This document shows positions 14,990 to 25,914 of a stretch of 38,903 bases of DNA, one piece after another (the stretch's first letter is position 1; each line of letters opens with the position of its first letter). The position numbers and the translations under genes were made by a program. The notes under the pieces are model-generated. The model made no database searches, was not told the origin of the DNA, and saw only the letters and a list, made by a program, of their open reading frames with translations. Source of the stretch: an uncultured Collinsella sp. (GTDB taxonomy: Bacteria; Actinomycetota; Coriobacteriia; Coriobacteriales; Coriobacteriaceae); the NCBI GenBank assembly GCA_958450865.1, contig CAUDNY010000012.1:1-38903 (forward strand), in the 5' to 3' direction.

Positions 14990-17440
14990 TTATATAAGCC
15001 TAAAGTGCTCGAGCGCCTTGACGACGCCATTTTTGTCGACCGAGTCGGTGATGTAGTCGGCGCGCTTTTTGAGATAGTCCGGCGCATTGCCCATGGCGAT
15101 ACCGACATCGACGGCGTTCATCAGCGAGACGTCATTGCTGGCGTCGCCGATGCCGTATACGGTTCCGTGGTGGGGATCGAGGGCGTCGAGTACAGACTGG
15201 ATGCCCCCGCGCTTCGTGCATTCGCGGGGCGAGATTTCGGTTACCTCGAGTTCGAGCTCGTTAAAGCACAGCAGCGGCTCAAGTGCCTTATCTTGAGCGA
15301 TGTGGTTGGCGAGCGATGTAGACATCAAGATCTTGTAGACACTGTAATGTTGCAGCTGCGTGACTGCGTCGCCCAGGGTGCGCGCGTATCCGGGAGCATC
15401 GGGGGCATCGGCACTCATGCGCACGACGCCGTTGAGGCCCTCAAAGCGGATGACCTCGCCCGATTGCTCAAGGTAGGGGGCAAGACGCTGCAGCATACCG
15501 GGCGTCATCGACAGATCGCGAATTGCGTGTCCGTTGATCTCGGCGTAACCGCCCGCAAGACAGACGATGCCGGTCCAGGGCAGCTCAAGAAGTTTGGGGT
15601 GGATGCAGCTGAGGGTACGTCCCGTGCAGATAAAGGCCATGTTGCCGTTGGCGACAAACTCGCGGATTGCCTGCGAAACCGCCTCGTTGGGATAGGGGGA
15701 GAGGTCCCGCTCGTCTTCGGGAAGGTCTTGGGCGAGCCTGGGGTCTTGCCAGGCGAGCGTTCCGTCGATATCGAAGAAGCAGATATCGCCGCGCTTATGG
15801 GCTGCGCTGGCGGCAGGGGAGGCCGAGGTGGTGGGCACAAATCCCGGCTCGAGGCCCATAATCTGGTCAAAATGCTCTTTAACGCGGGGAACGGAGATGC
15901 CGATGACCACCTGGGCGGTCTTGCCCGTAATGATGAGGCCCTTGGCGCCCACCGCGACAAACGATGCGTTATCTGCAACGATGGAAGGGTCTGCGACCTC
16001 GACGCGCAGACGCGTGGCGCAGTTGGTTGCGCCCACGATATTGCCAACGCCACCTAAAAGCTGAATTACCCGCTCAGCGAGGACGTGATCTTGATCGGAT
16101 CGACTATCGACCTCGTCGTTGGGAGATTGCTCTTTGGCAAAGCCGCTTTCCGTTAAACGATCGATTGCCGCGCGATTGGCGACATGATCCTCGCGGCCCG
16201 GCGTCTTAAGGTCATAGGCCAAGATGAGTGCTCGAAAACTAACAAAAAAGATGAGGCTAAAGGCAAGGCCGATACCGAGCGCCAAAAGATAGGCACCGGC
16301 ATGCGTGCGCATGAGCGGAATAAAGTTGAAGGCTGCCATCTCCATGAGGCCGCCTGAGAAGATGCCGACGATGCCAAAGAGATTCATGGTTGTGGCAAGG
16401 CAAGACGATAAGACGGCGTAGAGAAAAAAGAGCCCGGGGTGGGTGAACATAAAGAGAAACTCGAGTGGCTCGGTAACGCCGCAAACCACCGAGGCGATGA
16501 TGGCGGGAACAAGGATGACCCTGAGGCCGGCGCGGCGCTCGGGTTTTGCGGTGGAGTAGAACGCGGCTGCGATGGCAGGAAGGCCAAAGAGCTTGACCCA
16601 GCCAGTGGCGGTAAAACCGGCCCACGGCGCAAGCTCATTAAGGGGGCGCGTGCTATGGGAGAGGATGGGGAGCAAGCTGCTCCACGTGGCGTAGATGCCG
16701 TCGTTAATGACCAGGTTGTCGTAGTAGATCGGCATGTAGAGCAGGTGGTGCAGCCCCATGGGCTCGAGTGCTCGCTCCAAAAGCACAAAGATGCCCACGC
16801 CAAAGGGGCCGACGCTCGTAAGTGCATGGCGCAGCGTTTCGGTCATTGCGTATACGGAGGGCACGATGGCGGCCGAGATAGCGGCAAGGGCAAACACGGC
16901 AAAAAAGCTGATGAGGTAGACCAGCGAGGAGCCCGAGAAGGTGCCGAGCCAATCGGGAACCTTGGCATCGTAGAAGCGGTCATGGATGGCGACGACGGTT
17001 GCCGATACCGCCAGCGGGCCGATAATGCCGGTGTCGAGCGTCTTAATGCCGTCGATGACGGTGATACCGTTGGCGGGGGTCAAAGATGACGGGTACTTAA
17101 GTCCAAGGTTGTCTCCGCTCAGCTTAATGATCTCGCTCAAAAAGAAGCAATAGGCAAAATAGGCCACGAGTGCCTCGAGGCAGCAGCGTGCCGGTTGCTT
17201 TTGGGCAAGACCGATAGGCAGCGCTACGGCAAAAAGGAGCGGGAGGCGTTTAAAGACCGTCCATGAGCCGCGCTGGATGATGGTCCAAAAAACGTACCAA
17301 GGGGTTCCGTATACGGCGAGATCGCCGACGATGTCCGCAGTCGTTGCGAGAGCGGAGACGCCGACCATGAGGCCCGATATAGAAAACAGCATGGCGGGAG
17401 CGAACATCGCCCCGCCAAAGCGTTGGATTTTTTGCAGCAT
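14990..17440 (-). CDS. PTS sugar permease EIIC-EIIB fused to a HAD (Cof-type) phosphatase
   Basis: Residues 1 to about 420 form a glucose/alpha-glucoside-type EIIC membrane domain with around ten hydrophobic segments and the conserved GVTEPLEFLFMF. About 455-535 are EIIB; Cys474 in GATNCATRLRVEV is the phosphorylated residue. About 545-816 are a HAD-superfamily IIB hydrolase starting with FFDIDGTLAW (Asp557, Asp559), with GDASNDVSLM near the end. The frame is continuous. The transporter would import and phosphorylate an alpha-glucoside or glucose, and the attached phosphatase could remove phosphate from the product or a related sugar phosphate. No EIIA is encoded nearby, so one must be shared. 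GGAAGG precedes the ATG. It is divergent from a TreR-like regulator, with operator-like palindromes between them. Confidence 0.9.
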   Translation of the reverse strand: MLQKIQRFGGAMFAPAMLFSISGLMVGVSALATTADIVGDLAVYGTPWYVFWTIIQRGSWTVFKRLPLLFAVALPIGLAQKQPARCCLEALVAYFAYCFFLSEIIKLSGDNLGLKYPSSLTPANGITVIDGIKTLDTGIIGPLAVSATVVAIHDRFYDAKVPDWLGTFSGSSLVYLISFFAVFALAAISAAIVPSVYAMTETLRHALTSVGPFGVGIFVLLERALEPMGLHHLLYMPIYYDNLVINDGIYATWSSLLPILSHSTRPLNELAPWAGFTATGWVKLFGLPAIAAAFYSTAKPERRAGLRVILVPAIIASVVCGVTEPLEFLFMFTHPGLFFLYAVLSSCLATTMNLFGIVGIFSGGLMEMAAFNFIPLMRTHAGAYLLALGIGLAFSLIFFVSFRALILAYDLKTPGREDHVANRAAIDRLTESGFAKEQSPNDEVDSRSDQDHVLAERVIQLLGGVGNIVGATNCATRLRVEVADPSIVADNASFVAVGAKGLIITGKTAQVVIGISVPRVKEHFDQIMGLEPGFVPTTSASPAASAAHKRGDICFFDIDGTLAWQDPRLAQDLPEDERDLSPYPNEAVSQAIREFVANGNMAFICTGRTLSCIHPKLLELPWTGIVCLAGGYAEINGHAIRDLSMTPGMLQRLAPYLEQSGEVIRFEGLNGVVRMSADAPDAPGYARTLGDAVTQLQHYSVYKILMSTSLANHIAQDKALEPLLCFNELELEVTEISPRECTKRGGIQSVLDALDPHHGTVYGIGDASNDVSLMNAVDVGIAMGNAPDYLKKRADYITDSVDKNGVVKALEHFRLI

Positions 17441-17481
17441 GTTCTGCCTTCCGAATATCGAGGCGCGTTGCGCGTGGGGAA

Positions 17482-17493
17482 ACGTTTAAACAA
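17482..17493. promoter_or_regulatory. Operator-like palindrome at the PTS-HAD promoter
   Basis: ACGTTTAAACAA matches TTGTTTAAACAA at 10 of 12 positions. On the minus strand a -10-like TACAAT (17506-17501) lies immediately upstream, so the site would overlap the transcription start of the PTS gene. Confidence 0.6.
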
Positions 17494-17603
17494 TGGATTC
17501 ATTGTAGAGGACCAGACGATTGTCGTACCGGCAGTTTTGAGCGAAACCGATTTGGGCACGACAGAAACCGTCAACGGTTAAATCCTGTCGCTTTACCGAT
17601 ATT

Positions 17604-17615
17604 CGGTTTAAACAA
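17604..17615. promoter_or_regulatory. Operator-like palindrome upstream of the TreR-like gene
   Basis: CGGTTTAAACAA matches TTGTTTAAACAA at 10 of 12 positions, 54 bp before the regulator start. It suggests autoregulation by the divergent GntR-family protein. Confidence 0.6.
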
Positions 17616-17669
17616 CTTTAAGAAATGCTATCGTGCCTAGCCGGAAATAAATTATGTAGAGGTGAAACA

Positions 17670-18389
17670 ATGCCAAAAGCGATATACGAAGGAATCTACC
17701 GCGAGATCCGTTCGCGCATCATTAACGGGACCTATGCGTTTCAGGAGATGCTGCCAACCGAAGCCGAGCTGACCGCGGAATTTGGCTGCACGCGCAATAC
17801 CGTCCGCCGCGCTTTGAGCATGCTGGCCGACGGGATGTTTGTGCAGCCCATACACGGCAAGGGCGTGCGCGTTATTTGGCTTAAGGGCGAAACCGACATG
17901 TTGGGCGCACTCGAAGAGGTTGAGTCGTTTGGCGAGTTTGCAAAGCGCAACAATGCCGTTGCATCGACGGTCGTTAAGTCCTTTGAACATTTGATTTGCA
18001 CCGAGCAGCTCTCTTGTCGCCTGGGCTTTAGGGTGGGCGAGGAGCTTATTCGCGTAGTGCGTGTCCGAAGCCTCAACGGCAACGCGCGCCAAGTGGACCA
18101 TGGCTATTTTTTGGCGTCGATCGCCAAGGGCCTGACCCCCGAGATCGCGGCAGATTCTATTTACGGCTATCTGGAGCACAAGCGCGGTGTCAAAGTGATG
18201 GCGAGCCGCCGTACGGTGAGTGTCGAGCTCGCCAACGATGAAGACTGCAGCTATCTTGACCTCGGCAAATACAACTGCGTTGCCGTCATGGAGAGTCAGT
18301 CGTACACCTCGGATGGCATCTTGTTTGAGGTGACGCACACTCGCACACACCCCGAGATCTTCCATTACCGCGTCAATTCCAAGCGATAG
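17670..18389 (+). CDS. GntR-family transcriptional regulator, TreR-like (UTRA domain)
   Basis: Residues 1 to about 70 form a winged helix-turn-helix (LPTEAELTAEFGCTRNTVRR), and about 90-235 a UTRA effector-binding domain. The overall pattern (IYREIRSRI, DHGYFLASI, SIYGYLEH, HPEIFHYR) closely follows Bacillus TreR, the trehalose-6-phosphate-responsive repressor. GAGGTGA precedes the ATG at 17670. An in-frame upstream start at 17625 lacks such a site. The gene is divergent from the PTS-HAD fusion and upstream of a maltodextrin-type ABC operon. TreR-like proteins bind short A/T-centred palindromes, consistent with the repeated TTGTTTAAACAA sites. The effector is probably a phosphorylated disaccharide or glucose derivative, which is inferred. 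Confidence 0.85.
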   Translation: MPKAIYEGIYREIRSRIINGTYAFQEMLPTEAELTAEFGCTRNTVRRALSMLADGMFVQPIHGKGVRVIWLKGETDMLGALEEVESFGEFAKRNNAVASTVVKSFEHLICTEQLSCRLGFRVGEELIRVVRVRSLNGNARQVDHGYFLASIAKGLTPEIAADSIYGYLEHKRGVKVMASRRTVSVELANDEDCSYLDLGKYNCVAVMESQSYTSDGILFEVTHTRTHPEIFHYRVNSKR

Positions 18390-18427
18390 CCGGCTAGCTC
18401 GCAGCCTGACGAGACTCATGCCCTCAA

Positions 18428-18482
18428 AGAGAAAACGCCCGGTCAAACCGACGATGCATCGGCTTGACCGGGCGTTTTCTCT
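18428..18482. terminator. Bidirectional terminator-like hairpin after the TreR-like gene
   Basis: Bases 18428-18451 pair with 18459-18482 with one mismatch. The stem has A-rich and T-rich ends, so it could terminate transcription in either direction. Confidence 0.85.
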
Positions 18483-18500
18483 GCATTCGATAACAAATAA

Positions 18501-18512
18501 TTGTTTATACAA
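18501..18512. promoter_or_regulatory. Operator-like palindrome 1 upstream of the ABC importer
   Basis: TTGTTTATACAA matches TTGTTTAAACAA at 11 of 12 positions. It is one of two sites 75 bp apart upstream of the binding-protein gene, a spacing that could allow looping. Confidence 0.6.
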
Positions 18513-18575
18513 AACTTGTCAAGTATCAAGTTGAAATTACCGTTCACCGAAGTTTTTCTACCGCTCTAGTAATAC

Positions 18576-18587
18576 TTGTTCAAACAA
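18576..18587. promoter_or_regulatory. Operator-like palindrome 2 upstream of the ABC importer
   Basis: TTGTTCAAACAA matches TTGTTTAAACAA at 11 of 12 positions. A -10-like TAATAC lies directly before it at 18570-18575. Repression by the TreR-like protein is inferred. Confidence 0.6.
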
Positions 18588-18695
18588 CTAGCCAAATAGC
18601 GTATCGTACAAATCAGCAAAAGGGGCCAAGTCCCCGAGCCAATCTCCGAAGGCGGCGGCAAAGGGTGCCGCCACGGTGTGAAAGGGTGGATTGTA

Positions 18696-20012
18696 ATGAA
18701 GAACGAAATGAGCAGAAGGCAGTTCCTGGGCTTTGCTGGTTCCGCGGCTGCGGTTCTTGGTCTGGGTCTCGTGGGCTGCGGTGGTTCTGCCGGCTCCGGC
18801 TCCTCTGCTTCTGGTGACGCTGCCGAGGTCTACTTCCTCCAATTCAAGCCCGAGGTCGATAAGGAGTGGAAGGAGATCGCCAAGGCATATAAGAAGGAGA
18901 AGGGCGTCGAGGTCAAGATCGTGACCGCCGCCTCCAACACCTACGAGGAGAAGCTCAAGTCCGAGATGTCCAAGAGCTCCGCTCCGACCCTGTTCCAGGT
19001 CAACGGCCCCACCGGCCTTAAGAACTGGAAGGATTACTGCGCCGACCTGTCCGATACCAAGCTTCGCGGTGAGCTCATTGACGACTCCCTGGCTCTGCAG
19101 TCCGACGGCAAGGATCTGGGTATCGACTGGGTCCAGGAGAGCTACGGCATCATCTACAACAAGCAGCTGCTCGAGAAGGCTGGCTACAAGGCCGAGGACA
19201 TCAACTCCTTCGACAAGCTGAAGGCTTGTGCCGACGACATCCAGGCCCGCAAGGACGAGCTTGGTGTTGAGGGTGCCTTTACTTCCGCCGGCATGGATGA
19301 CTCCTCCAGCTGGCGCTACACCACCCACCTCGCCAACCTCCCGCTCTACTACGAGTTCGAGAAGGAGCACAACCAGGAGGACGACGAGATCAAGGGCGAG
19401 TATCTCGACAACTTCAAGCAGATTTTCGACCTGTACATCACCGACTCCACCTGCGATCCTTCGCAGCTTGCCTCCAAGACCGGCGACGACGCCACCAACG
19501 AGTTCGCAACCGGCAAGGCCGTCTTCTATCAGAACGGTTCTTGGGCCTACGCTGACCTCACCAAGGCCGGCATGACCGACGATCAGATTGGCATGATGCC
19601 CATCTACATCGGTGTCGACGGCGAGGAGAACCAGGGCCTGTGCTCCGGCGGCGAGAACTACTGGTGCGTCAGCTCCCAGGCTTCCGAGGATGCCCAGAAG
19701 GCCACCGAGGACTTCATGTATTGGTGCGTCACTTCTGACACCGCCACCAGCATCATCGCTGACAAGATGGGTCTGACTGCCCCGTTCAAGAGCGCTAAGG
19801 AGACCACCAACGTCTTCTCGCAGCAGGCCGTTGCCATGGCCAAGGACGGCAAGAAGACCGTCGCTTGGGACTTCGTTTACATCCCCTCTGAGGAGTGGAA
19901 GAAGAACCTCAAGCAGGCTCTGATTGCCTATGCTGCCGACAACAGCAAGTGGGACGGCGTCAAGAACGCCTTCGTCGATGGCTGGAAGACCGAGAAGGCT
20001 GCTTCCGAGTAA
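18696..20012 (+). CDS. ABC sugar importer, substrate-binding lipoprotein
   Basis: This is an extracytoplasmic sugar-binding protein of the maltodextrin/multiple-sugar family. The N-terminus combines a twin-arginine motif (SRRQFLGF) with a lipobox (LVGC, Cys28), so it is likely exported folded and lipid-anchored. A Ser/Gly-rich linker follows. Its ligand is probably an alpha-glucoside or maltodextrin, inferred from the neighbouring phosphorylase and MalQ. ATG at 18696 is preferred over the GTG at 18678, because AGGGTGG lies just upstream and the signal peptide then starts normally. A small GGCGGC/GCCGCC hairpin (18651-18672) precedes the ribosome-binding site. Codons are almost all C/G-ending, as expected for an abundant protein. 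Confidence 0.9.
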   Translation: MKNEMSRRQFLGFAGSAAAVLGLGLVGCGGSAGSGSSASGDAAEVYFLQFKPEVDKEWKEIAKAYKKEKGVEVKIVTAASNTYEEKLKSEMSKSSAPTLFQVNGPTGLKNWKDYCADLSDTKLRGELIDDSLALQSDGKDLGIDWVQESYGIIYNKQLLEKAGYKAEDINSFDKLKACADDIQARKDELGVEGAFTSAGMDDSSSWRYTTHLANLPLYYEFEKEHNQEDDEIKGEYLDNFKQIFDLYITDSTCDPSQLASKTGDDATNEFATGKAVFYQNGSWAYADLTKAGMTDDQIGMMPIYIGVDGEENQGLCSGGENYWCVSSQASEDAQKATEDFMYWCVTSDTATSIIADKMGLTAPFKSAKETTNVFSQQAVAMAKDGKKTVAWDFVYIPSEEWKKNLKQALIAYAADNSKWDGVKNAFVDGWKTEKAASE

Positions 20013-20043
20013 GCAGTTGCTGCCCAAGCTATCTGATTAGCGA

Positions 20044-20079
20044 CAGGGGGCGGGCAGACGTTGGTTTGCCCGCCCCCTG
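20044..20079 (+). promoter_or_regulatory. Intercistronic hairpin after the binding-protein gene
   Basis: A perfect 13-bp GC-rich stem (20044-20056 with 20067-20079) has no T-tract after it. Such hairpins between binding-protein and permease genes commonly stabilise the upstream mRNA and reduce downstream expression; that role is inferred here. Confidence 0.7.
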
Positions 20080-20099
20080 CATATTGAAAGGACCCTTCT

Positions 20100-20954
20100 A
20101 TGGGCAAAGCACTCAAGCGCTGGTGGCCGCTCTTTATGCTGCCCACGTGTCTGGCGTTTATGATCGGGTTCGTGATCCCCTTTATCCAGGGTTTCTATCT
20201 CTCGTTCTGCCAGTTTATTACCATCAACAACACGCACTTTGTCGGTATCGAGAACTACGTGCGCGCACTGTCCGATCCGCAGTTTGCCACGTCGTTCTTC
20301 TTTACCGTGGCGTTTGCCTTCCTGTCGACGGTGCTCATCAACGTGATCGCCCTCGCCATCGCGCAGGCGCTCACCCGCAAAGCGCTCAAGGGCACCAACA
20401 TCTTCCGTACGATCTTCTTTATGCCTAACCTGATCGGCGGCATCGTGCTGGGCTACATCTGGCAGATTCTGATCAACTGCCTGCTCTCCAACGTGGGCGC
20501 CCAGCTCATCGCCCTTAACTCTGCTGCTGGCTTCTGGGGCCTTATCATCCTGACCCTGTGGCAGCAGGTCGGCTACATGATGATCATCTACATCGCTGGT
20601 CTGCAGTCCATTCCGTCCGACTACATCGAGGCCGCCAAGGTCGACGGTGCCACGGCATGGCAGACGTTTTGGAAGGTTAAGATCCCTAACCTGATGCCGA
20701 CCATCACCATCTGCCTGTTCCTGTCCATCACCAACGGCTTTAAGCTGTTCGACCAGAACCTCGCCCTTACCGGCGGCGCCCCCGCGCACTCCACCGAGAT
20801 GCTCGCCCTGAACATCTACAACACGTTCTATTCGCGTGCCGGTATCGCATGGCAGGGCATCGGTCAGGCCAAGGCGGTTATCTTCTGCATCCTGGTCGTA
20901 GCCATCTCCATGATTCAGCTTAAGGCCACGAGGTCCAAGGAGGTGCAGCAGTAA
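20100..20954 (+). CDS. ABC sugar importer, permease subunit (MalF type)
   Basis: This 284-residue inner-membrane protein has about six hydrophobic segments. The cytoplasmic EAA loop, which contacts the ATPase, reads EAAKVDGATAWQTF near residue 178. It belongs to the MalF/UgpA/MsmF class of carbohydrate permeases. GAAAGGA precedes the ATG. Its stop codon overlaps the ATG of the second permease (TAATG), so the pair is translationally coupled. Confidence 0.93.
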   Translation: MGKALKRWWPLFMLPTCLAFMIGFVIPFIQGFYLSFCQFITINNTHFVGIENYVRALSDPQFATSFFFTVAFAFLSTVLINVIALAIAQALTRKALKGTNIFRTIFFMPNLIGGIVLGYIWQILINCLLSNVGAQLIALNSAAGFWGLIILTLWQQVGYMMIIYIAGLQSIPSDYIEAAKVDGATAWQTFWKVKIPNLMPTITICLFLSITNGFKLFDQNLALTGGAPAHSTEMLALNIYNTFYSRAGIAWQGIGQAKAVIFCILVVAISMIQLKATRSKEVQQ

Positions 20955-21793
20955 TGAAACGCGATAAGGTTATCAACCGCGCGCTCTCGATTTTCTTTAC
21001 GATTCTGTCGCTCGCGTGGATCTACCCCGTGTTCATGATTGCGCTCAATTCCTTTAAAAAGGCAACTGCAATCAGCACCACCACGGCATTCGATCTGCTC
21101 ACGCCCGAGACGTTCAACGGCCTCGCAAACTACATGCATGCCCTTAACGAGCAGGGCTTTGCCTCGGCATTTATGTACTCGCTCATCATCACGCTCACGT
21201 CGGTCGTGCTGATTCTGGTGTGCTGCTCCATGTGTGCTTGGTACGTAGTGCGCGTCAACAGCAAGATCTCGAACTTCTTCTATTACCTGTTCGTCTTCTC
21301 GATGGTCGTGCCCTTCCAGATGCTCATGTTCACGCTGTCCAATTTGGCGGACCGCATCGGCTTCAACACGCCGTTCAACATCTGCTTTATCTACCTCGGC
21401 TTTGGCGCGGGCCTGGCGGTCTTTATGTTCGCCGGCTTTGTAAAGAACATTCCGCTCGAGATCGAAGAGGCGGCCATGATTGATGGCTGCAACCCGGTCC
21501 AGGTGTTCTTTAAGATCGTCCTTCCCATCATGAAGCCCACCTATCTTTCGGTCGGCATCCTCGAGACCATGTGGGTCTGGAACGACTATCTGCTGCCCTA
21601 CCTTACGCTCGACTCCACCAAGTACAAGACCATTCCTATCTTGATCCAGTACTTCCGCGGCGGCTACGGCCACGTCGAGCTCGGCCCCATGATGGCCTGC
21701 ATCATGATGGTCGTTATCCCCATCGTCATCATGTACATCCTCTGTCAGAAGTACATCATCGACGGCGTGGTGGCAGGTGCCGTCAAGGGCTGA
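20954..21793 (+). CDS. ABC sugar importer, permease subunit (MalG type)
   Basis: A 279-residue membrane protein of the MalG/UgpE/MsmG class with six hydrophobic segments. The EAA loop reads EEAAMIDGCNPVQVFFK. WVWNDYLLPYLTL, just after it, is typical of MalG-type subunits. It forms the translocation pore with the preceding permease. It overlaps that gene by one base and is followed by a 68-bp gap with a GCGGCGCC/GGCGCCGC hairpin before the ATPase. Confidence 0.93.
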   Translation: MKRDKVINRALSIFFTILSLAWIYPVFMIALNSFKKATAISTTTAFDLLTPETFNGLANYMHALNEQGFASAFMYSLIITLTSVVLILVCCSMCAWYVVRVNSKISNFFYYLFVFSMVVPFQMLMFTLSNLADRIGFNTPFNICFIYLGFGAGLAVFMFAGFVKNIPLEIEEAAMIDGCNPVQVFFKIVLPIMKPTYLSVGILETMWVWNDYLLPYLTLDSTKYKTIPILIQYFRGGYGHVELGPMMACIMMVVIPIVIMYILCQKYIIDGVVAGAVKG

Positions 21794-21861
21794 TGCCGTA
21801 ACTGTTTTGCAAGTTTCTGCGGCGCCCCTCAGCGCGGCGCCGCATATCGAAAGGTAGAGAC

Positions 21862-23061
21862 ATGGCCGAGATCGTTCTCAAACATGTTCAGAAGGTGTAT
21901 CCCAACAACGAGTCAAAAAAGAAGGGCTTCTTTGGCAAAAAGAAGAAGACCGAGGAGAAGAAGCACAACCTCAAGGTTACCGAGGACGGTGTGCTCGCTG
22001 TAGAGGACTTCAACCTCACCGTTCACGACCAGGAGTTCGTCGTCCTCGTTGGCCCCTCTGGCTGCGGTAAGTCCACGACGATGCGCATGGTCGCCGGCCT
22101 GGAGGACATTACCTCGGGCGATGTGTTCATCGACGGCAAGCGCGTCAACGACGTCGCTCCTAAGGACCGCGACATCGCCATGGTGTTCCAGAGCTACGCT
22201 CTGTACCCCAACATGACGGTGTACGAGAACATGGCGTTTACGCTTGAGCTCAAGAAGGTCCCCAAGGACGAGATTGACCGCAAGGTTCGCTCCGCTGCCG
22301 AGATTCTGGGCATTACCGAGTACCTCGACCGTAAGCCCAAGGCGCTCTCCGGCGGCCAGCGCCAGCGTGTCGCTATCGGCCGCGCCATCGTGCGTGACCC
22401 CAAGGTCTTCCTGATGGACGAGCCGCTGTCCAACCTGGACGCCAAGCTTCGTAACCAGATGCGTGCCGAGCTCATTAAGCTGCGCCACGAGATCAAGGGC
22501 ACGTTCATTTATGTTACTCACGACCAGACCGAGGCCATGACCCTTGGCGACCGTATCGTGGTCATGAAGGACGGCGTTGTCCAGCAGATCGCCACGCCGC
22601 AGGAGGTCTTCAACCATCCCGCGAACATCTTCGTCGCCGGCTTCATCGGCGTGCCGCAGATGAACTTCTTCGATGCCCAGCTGGTGCGCTCGGGCAACGG
22701 CTTTACCGTCAAGACCGAGGATATGAACGTGGCGCTCGCCCCCGAGACTTGCGCTCAGCTTGCCCTCAACTGGGACGGCGGCGACGTGAAGGAGATTACG
22801 GCCGGCGTGCGTCCCGAGCAGATCCTGCTTGCCGACAAGGGCGAGGAGGGCGCGCTCCAGGGTACCGTCGAGGTGACCGAGCTCATGGGCTCGACCGAGC
22901 ATGTCCACGTGACCGCTCCCGACGGCCAGTTTGTTCTGATTATCCCCGTCGTCGACCTCGAGGCCAAGGGCGCGCTCAAGGCTGGCGACACCATCTGGTT
23001 CAAGTTCGAGAAGAACGCGACCCACCTCTTCGATAAGGTCTCTGGCAAGAACCTTATCTAG
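21862..23061 (+). CDS. ABC sugar importer, ATPase subunit (MsmK/UgpC type) with Lys-rich insertion
   Basis: The 399-residue ATPase powers the sugar importer. Walker A is GPSGCGKST, the signature LSGGQRQRVAIGRAI, Walker B VFLMDEPLSNLDA, and the switch histidine lies in YVTHDQTEA. A C-terminal MalK-like regulatory domain follows (about residues 240-399). Between the first strand (VYPNN) and GVLAVEDFNL there is an insertion of about 25 mostly Lys and Glu residues that MsmK-type proteins lack. In many Gram-positive bacteria one MsmK serves several importers; here the gene sits in the operon but could still be shared. AAAGG precedes the ATG. Confidence 0.93.
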   Translation: MAEIVLKHVQKVYPNNESKKKGFFGKKKKTEEKKHNLKVTEDGVLAVEDFNLTVHDQEFVVLVGPSGCGKSTTMRMVAGLEDITSGDVFIDGKRVNDVAPKDRDIAMVFQSYALYPNMTVYENMAFTLELKKVPKDEIDRKVRSAAEILGITEYLDRKPKALSGGQRQRVAIGRAIVRDPKVFLMDEPLSNLDAKLRNQMRAELIKLRHEIKGTFIYVTHDQTEAMTLGDRIVVMKDGVVQQIATPQEVFNHPANIFVAGFIGVPQMNFFDAQLVRSGNGFTVKTEDMNVALAPETCAQLALNWDGGDVKEITAGVRPEQILLADKGEEGALQGTVEVTELMGSTEHVHVTAPDGQFVLIIPVVDLEAKGALKAGDTIWFKFEKNATHLFDKVSGKNLI

Positions 23062-23129
23062 GCCCGGTGCATCCAGGCCCTCCCTTTGGGCGACTGCGGT
23101 ATTGCCATCCTTTTGCCGCGGTCACATAT

Positions 23130-23175
23130 AAGGCTCCCCTCCCGTCCACTGGGCGAGAGGGGAGCCTTTCTTTGT
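23130..23175 (+). terminator. Terminator of the ABC importer operon
   Basis: A perfect 12-bp stem (23130-23141 with 23157-23168) with a 15-nt loop is followed by TCTTTG. It ends the plus-strand operon, about 70 bp after the ATPase stop. Confidence 0.85.
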
Positions 23176-23201
23176 GTTGGGGTTGTCTGGCCGGTCGTTT
23201 G

Positions 23202-23417
23202 TCTCGATCTGTAACAGGTAGGGCCGATTTCGGACGTTAGATGTTACAGATCGAGACGGTTCCGCCGAGCTAACCATTTCATCTAAATCTGTAACACCAA
23301 AGGCGAATTTCAGCTGCTAGATGTTACAGATCGAGATAAACCCAAAGGGTGGGGCTGGTATGTCTCGATCTGTAACAGCTGGGATCGTTTTGGTTGAGTA
23401 GTTGTTACAGATCGAGA
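23202..23417. repeat. Array of three inverted-repeat units (TCTCGATCTGTAACA)
   Basis: Six 15-bp arms alternate in orientation: 23202-23216, 23242-23256, 23282-23296, 23322-23336, 23363-23377 and 23403-23417. Forward arms read TCTCGATCTGTAACA and reverse arms TGTTACAGATCGAGA. Only the third arm deviates, at two bases. All gaps are 25 nt except one of 26. Gap sequences differ, though the within-unit gaps share a TTT run and a terminal TAG. It lies between two convergent terminators. Confidence 0.92.
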
Positions 23418-23457
23418 TTGTTTGGCCGAGTCGGGTCACAGGGTAACGTGCGGGCAC

Positions 23458-23489
23458 AAAAAACGGAGCCGTGTCGCCACGACTCCGTT
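23458..23489 (-). terminator. Terminator of the malQ-glgP transcript
   Basis: On the minus strand a 12-bp stem with one mismatch (23489-23478 with 23473-23462) is followed by a run of T residues. It lies about 30 bp past the glgP stop. Confidence 0.85.
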
Positions 23490-23518
23490 TCTCAAGAGGA
23501 TGGGTAAGGGAAGCGAAA

Positions 23519-25786
<2,268 letters not shown>

Positions 25787-25832
25787 GTTTTCTCCTGTGA
25801 TGGGTTGTTTCATGTCTGCAATTCATAAGAAG

Positions 25833-25866
25833 CCCGCGCGAGGGGATTGGGGTGGCCTCGCGCGGG
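25833..25866 (-). promoter_or_regulatory. Hairpin between malQ and glgP
   Basis: A perfect 11-bp stem (25833-25843 with 25856-25866) is followed on the minus strand by CTTCTTA, a weak U-tract. It may act as a partial terminator or an mRNA-stability hairpin that sets the MalQ to phosphorylase ratio. Confidence 0.6.
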
Positions 25867-25914
25867 AAAAGCAAGCGCGTCCGCACGGTGGGGAGGGGTC
25901 AGGCGCGGTAGCTC

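Noticed and set aside
23202..23417. CRISPR array
   Set aside because: The repeats alternate in orientation, are only 15 bp, have 25-nt gaps, and no cas genes are present.
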